Shown here: positions 60,491 through 64,000 of the stretch, in pieces | Layout: every line of letters begins with the position of its first letter | How positions within the stretch are numbered: the first letter of the stretch is position 1 | Made by a program: the position numbers and the translations under genes | Notes under the pieces: generated by a model | What the model was told of the DNA's origin: nothing | Database searches by the model: none | The model's input: only the letters and a program-made list of their open reading frames with translations | Assembly: GCF_937616625.2 (NCBI RefSeq) | Contig: NC_065572.1 | Coordinates: forward strand, 39,149,653-39,213,652 | Reading direction: 5' to 3' | DNA length: 64,000 bases | From: Mercurialis annua | Lineage: Eukaryota > Streptophyta > Magnoliopsida > Malpighiales > Euphorbiaceae

Positions 60491-63291
60491 TGTAACAACC
60501 CGTATTTTTCCGACTAGTTCCATTAAGCCTAAAATGTACTTTGGGGTTCGTTTGAGTGGTTCGACCACTTAGAATCATGGTTCGAAGGTCCTAACCCTTT
60601 TAATATATGTATTAAGATGTATTGGGAGTAGTCTCGGAGTTTGGAGCAGTTTCAATTTCATTTTCAAATTTCAATTTTTTCATCGGAGGCAAAAGGATAA
60701 CGCGGGCGCGACATGCCTGGATCGCAGGCGCGATTCATGAATCACGAGCGCAATGAAGTTGTAGCGGGCGCGACGCGTATACTGTACAGATTGCAGTTTT
60801 CAATTTAAACTCGTTTTTTCGACCTAAAACAGTGTTACACTTTTCTTAAAAACCCTAAACGGCTGTGTACTCTCTAATTTTGGTCTCCCATCATTCCTTA
60901 GCATATTTTGGATCCTTGGTAAGTATTTTTGTCAATTATTTATGGCTTAAATCCTTTAATCTTACTCTATCAAATTTTCCATTCATTGTTCTTCATCTTA
61001 TGAGATCTTAGGCTAATTTGGATCGTCTTTTTCTGGGTTTTTCTCTTTTTGATTTATCTTAATCTATTTCACAAGGTATGTGGCTCTAAGCCCTTGTTAT
61101 GGTTTGTAAAGATTTCTAAGAGATGTGTTAAATCTATACTTTGGGTGATTGACTTATTATTTCTGTATTTCTATGTTTTGAAAGCTGTAAATAATCTTGC
61201 TATGTTATATTTAGCTTGTGTTTTGTATTTGTACCTTGGGTGGTTTGGTGTAATCGTTATAATCGAAGGATTGATCAAATTGTTAGTATTTGTGGATTGA
61301 GTATTCTCTTTTAAGCTTTTATTAAAATATGGAAATTTATGAGTAAACGAATCATAGGTTGTAGTTGTCAATCAATACTTTGGGTGGGTTGAAGAAATTG
61401 TGTTTATGACATAGTACTATTAATTGGTTAACATTGTTGAATCAAAATCTGTTTTGAACTATAAATTAAAAGCTGGAAATCTCCTTTGGGAGGTAAATAG
61501 GTTGCTATCTAGCAACTAGTACATTGGGTGGTTTGATATAATTGACTAAGGCTAAATCATGTGTTAAGTGAGGTCTTAATTCGATTAAGTCGCTGTTTTA
61601 AGGTCTCTTATTCATGGCTAGAAATTTGTAATTTAAGTATGTCTTTTATAAATTAAAATTGAATACTTTAGGTGCCTTTTTGGTTATTGGTTCGTTTGGT
61701 TTAAGTGGTGTGGTTTTGCCTTAGTTTTATGGCATACTTAGGAGGGCTTAATTAGATTACCAAGGGTTGGAAATTGTTTAAGAATGTAAAAGATGTTAGC
61801 TTTATATTAGCTGATGGATAAACGTTGGTTTAAGGCATGTAAGGTGTTATATTGTTGTGTAATGTTTCGACTAAGTTATTTAGTTTCAAATTGATACTTG
61901 AAAGATGTTGGAATCCTATTGATTCTATTAAAGGTGAAATATTAAGTGTACTTTGTGTGTTACTTGCCAAGTGTTGGCAAGCCTATTTGTCTTCATTGCT
62001 TTCTATGTCTTTAGCATTCTTTAAGTGAAGGTATGAGTTCTTATTTCAAACTTGTTTCATTTAAAGGATTGATTTAAGACTTTGGTTTTCACTTTGGATT
62101 GTGGTTGGGTCGGGTTAGACGTGTGTGGCCCGACATGTTGTGTTGAGCTAAACTGCAGTTAAGATTAACACATTACTTTGGTAAATCTATTGATTTTAAA
62201 TAAAGTATTTATGATGTGAAAGGACTTTGGTTTTGTTTTAAAGATAAGAACTCACCTAAGCTAAATTTGCCTAACTTGTTATTTGGTGTTATGGAATACT
62301 TTGATTACCTTGGTTGTACTTTGGTTGTGTTTTGAGATGCTAGTCCTATGTGGTGTCTAGTATTCTTAGAATTAGGAGTTGTTCGGATTTTAACGTATAT
62401 AATGTTTTAAACCCATCGACTGCTCGTGCTTTAGAGTCTACGAAGGGTTAACTGTTTGCCAAGATTCACGTGGATAAGGAAGCAGTGAGTTTATAGTGTT
62501 ATTTACCACTTCATTAAGTACCACACATTATTTAAGTATATCAAATGTTTATAAACTATTTTATGGATTATGAATCAGGATTGAAACGAGCTACTCTATA
62601 GGCTTGTATCGAGACTGCGTGCACCGGTAAGTACTTTGGGATTGGTTGACCAATGTCTGGCCTACTTTGGGATTCGATTAGAATTTCATACCATCTAATT
62701 TGGATAATACTTTGGGTTATGTATTTTGGGATTTCATTTCAATATTGTTTTCCATAATCGGATATATATTAGTATAAAATGATTTGTTTTAAGGGTTTTA
62801 AACTTAATAAATGTAAATAGCATTATGAATTCATCTCAGTATATCTGACCCCGTTGTTTTTCCCATATTTCCAGGCTTGTGATTTTGAGAGCGTTGGTCG
62901 AATCCGATTCTTTGATTCCTTAGAGGTCTTTTTATGTTAATAAAACTAGTCTATTGTTTTAAACTCTTAGACCGCAGTAGAACTAGTTGTCTTTATATTA
63001 TTATACTTTGGTTTGTCGTAGTGGTACGAATTTTATATTATTACCTTGGCTTATTACTTCAGATTATTATATTTGAGGCATGATTCATAGTTTTGAATTA
63101 TTATCAAGTTATGATATTAGAACTGTTGTATAAACTGCTAGACTTAGGTTGGAGTATTGGTTGCCCCCGAGCAGTGGTTTTCTTGTAGGTTTATTTGTGT
63201 TTAAGGTTATCCGCGTGGTTTGCTACGGGTTTTGGTACAACCATACCCATACCCTAGCGCCGGTCGCGATCCATGAAATTGGGTCGTGACA
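60491..63291 (+). mobile_element. 5' LTR of a third gypsy-type element
   Basis: 2801 bp from TGTAACAACCCGTA to TCGTGACA, starting directly in satellite. It contains AAACCCTAA (about 60850) near the expected transcription start, a GC-rich patch at 60700-60780 with repeated GGGCGCGAC-like words, and many copies of TACTTTGGG. The U5 end is the conserved block with CCATACCCTAGC. Its 3' LTR lies outside the window. Confidence 0.88.
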
Positions 63292-63295
63292 AAGT

Positions 63296-63307
63296 TGGTA
63301 TCAGAGC
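63296..63307 (+). promoter_or_regulatory. Primer-binding site of the third gypsy element
   Basis: TGGTATCAGAGC, four bases after the LTR. Confidence 0.92.
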
Positions 63308-63667
63308 TTTATTTTCAAACTTAGGCCAAAAAATTTGCATGTTAAGTGTTTACTGCTTTAAGGCATGTTAAGTGTTGTTGTGTCATAGGATCTACTGCTT
63401 AATTAGGATTCAAGTTTTGTCTTTTGAAACGTCATCGTTTCTTTTCAAACCTTCTACCTTATCCTTTAGGAGTGTTTTGCGTGGGTCTTATTTGTTTCTG
63501 ATGTTTTACCTTGGTATGTTTAACACGCTTATACTTAATAATGGAATGTTAGTTTTCTGCTGAATTGAGATATACTTTGGGTGAATTGTTATCTTTATGC
63601 TTTATTTAAGTTATACTTTGGGTTTTGCCTTGTGGCTATGTTAAGGATTGTTGTTTCATTCTTAGGA
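63308..63667 (+). other. Leader of the third gypsy element
   Basis: Untranslated leader between primer site and gag. It contains GATATACTTTGGGTG-like words near 63568 and 63612, comparable to single units of the 45-bp minisatellite at 2804-3036. The small open frame 63372-63563 has no supported product. Confidence 0.7.
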
Positions 63668-64000
63668 ATGAATACTCGTGGGCGTGCTGCAGCTCAGGCT
63701 GATGCTGAGGCTGATGACGCTATGTCGATTAAGGTTTATCAACATTAACCGGTGGTTCAGGCTGGTAAAGGACGCGCAGGCGGAGCTCAAGCTGGTAGAG
63801 GTCAGGCTAGCAGAGGACGAGCTGGCAGAGGTCAGGCTGTTGGAGGCAGAGGTAGGGGACGTGGTGGTGCAGGCGTTCAGGCACCAGGTGTACCACAGGC
63901 TCCTATGGATCCGTTCGACTTTACTACTTTTCTGGCTGGATCGCTGCACTCCAGAATAATCAGGTGCAACTGCAGGCGGGTCAGGTCGCTATGCAGGACC
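63668..64000 (+). pseudogene. Gypsy gag N-terminus, broken and cut by the window edge
   Basis: The ATG at 63668 opens MNTRGRAAAQADAEADDAMS, aligned with the chromovirus gag start region near 38315-38390. A TAA at 63746-63748 stops it after 26 codons. The frame then continues through an Arg/Gly-rich stretch and reaches PFDFTTFLAG, matching the chromovirus AFDFTTFLAG. A one-base shift near 63940 moves the following match (ALQNNQVQLQ) to another frame. The copy is therefore dead as gag. The N-terminal repeat uses units like AGRGQA, distinct from the chromovirus. Confidence 0.85.

Noticed and set aside
1..64000. Host plant genes, tRNA or rRNA genes
   Set aside because: No exon-like series, tRNA cloverleaf or rRNA segment was seen outside mobile elements and satellite. 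The tRNA-like matches are only primer-binding sites.

Overview
The window is plant nuclear DNA from a repeat-only, heterochromatin-like region. I found no host gene, tRNA, rRNA or CRISPR array. The evidence for a plant is the set of plant-type LTR retrotransposons (a chromodomain-bearing Ty3/gypsy element with very long LTRs, and a Ty1/copia element), primer sites matching plant initiator tRNA-Met, and Mutator-like MITEs with 9-bp or 8-bp target duplications. The species cannot be named from the sequence.

The background is a tandem satellite with a monomer of about 60 bp that contains several AAACGTT(T) words. It fills roughly 24 kb of the 64 kb: 5936-9832, 18936-29559, 29908-35152, 46189-49706 and 59815-60490. 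The satellite switches strand several times. Several switch points lie at a palindrome of the type AATCC-AAACGTTT-GGATT. It also carries higher-order structure: a 982-bp tandem duplication near 20.4-22.4 kb, a period of about 2.6-2.7 kb from 22.6 kb onward, and an apparently perfect 5593-bp tandem duplication (24315-29907 and 29908-35500).

LTR elements sit in the satellite. (1) 1-5935, minus strand: the primer site, one LTR (3276-5935) and part of the non-coding interior of a gypsy-type element that runs off the left edge; its LTR carries a 159-bp fold-back MITE. (2) 9833-18935, minus strand: a complete but decayed copia element with ACAAA target duplication and stop- and frameshift-ridden gag-pol; its 3' LTR holds a fragment of a gypsy LTR. 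(3) 35153-46188, plus strand: a young complete Tekay/Del-like chromovirus with GTAAC target duplication. Its gag-pol stays in one frame but has three nonsense codons. (4) 49707-59814, plus strand: a complete non-autonomous gypsy derivative (LARD-like) with GTTTG target duplication and no coding capacity. One LTR carries a 752-bp MITE and a deletion of about 1.3 kb. (5) 60491 to the right edge, plus strand: the 5' LTR, primer site and start of a broken gag of another gypsy element.

Elements 1, 3, 4 and 5 share LTR termini, the U5 end and the primer site; 3 and 4 also share the block before the polypurine tract. This fits one autonomous lineage that may mobilise its non-coding relatives. The most unusual features are the 5593-bp duplication whose breakpoint cuts the TATA box of the chromovirus LTR, and the palindrome-linked inversions of the satellite, one of which was the exact insertion site of the copia element. 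These relations come from reading the sequence by eye; alignment and long-read checks are named under the findings.
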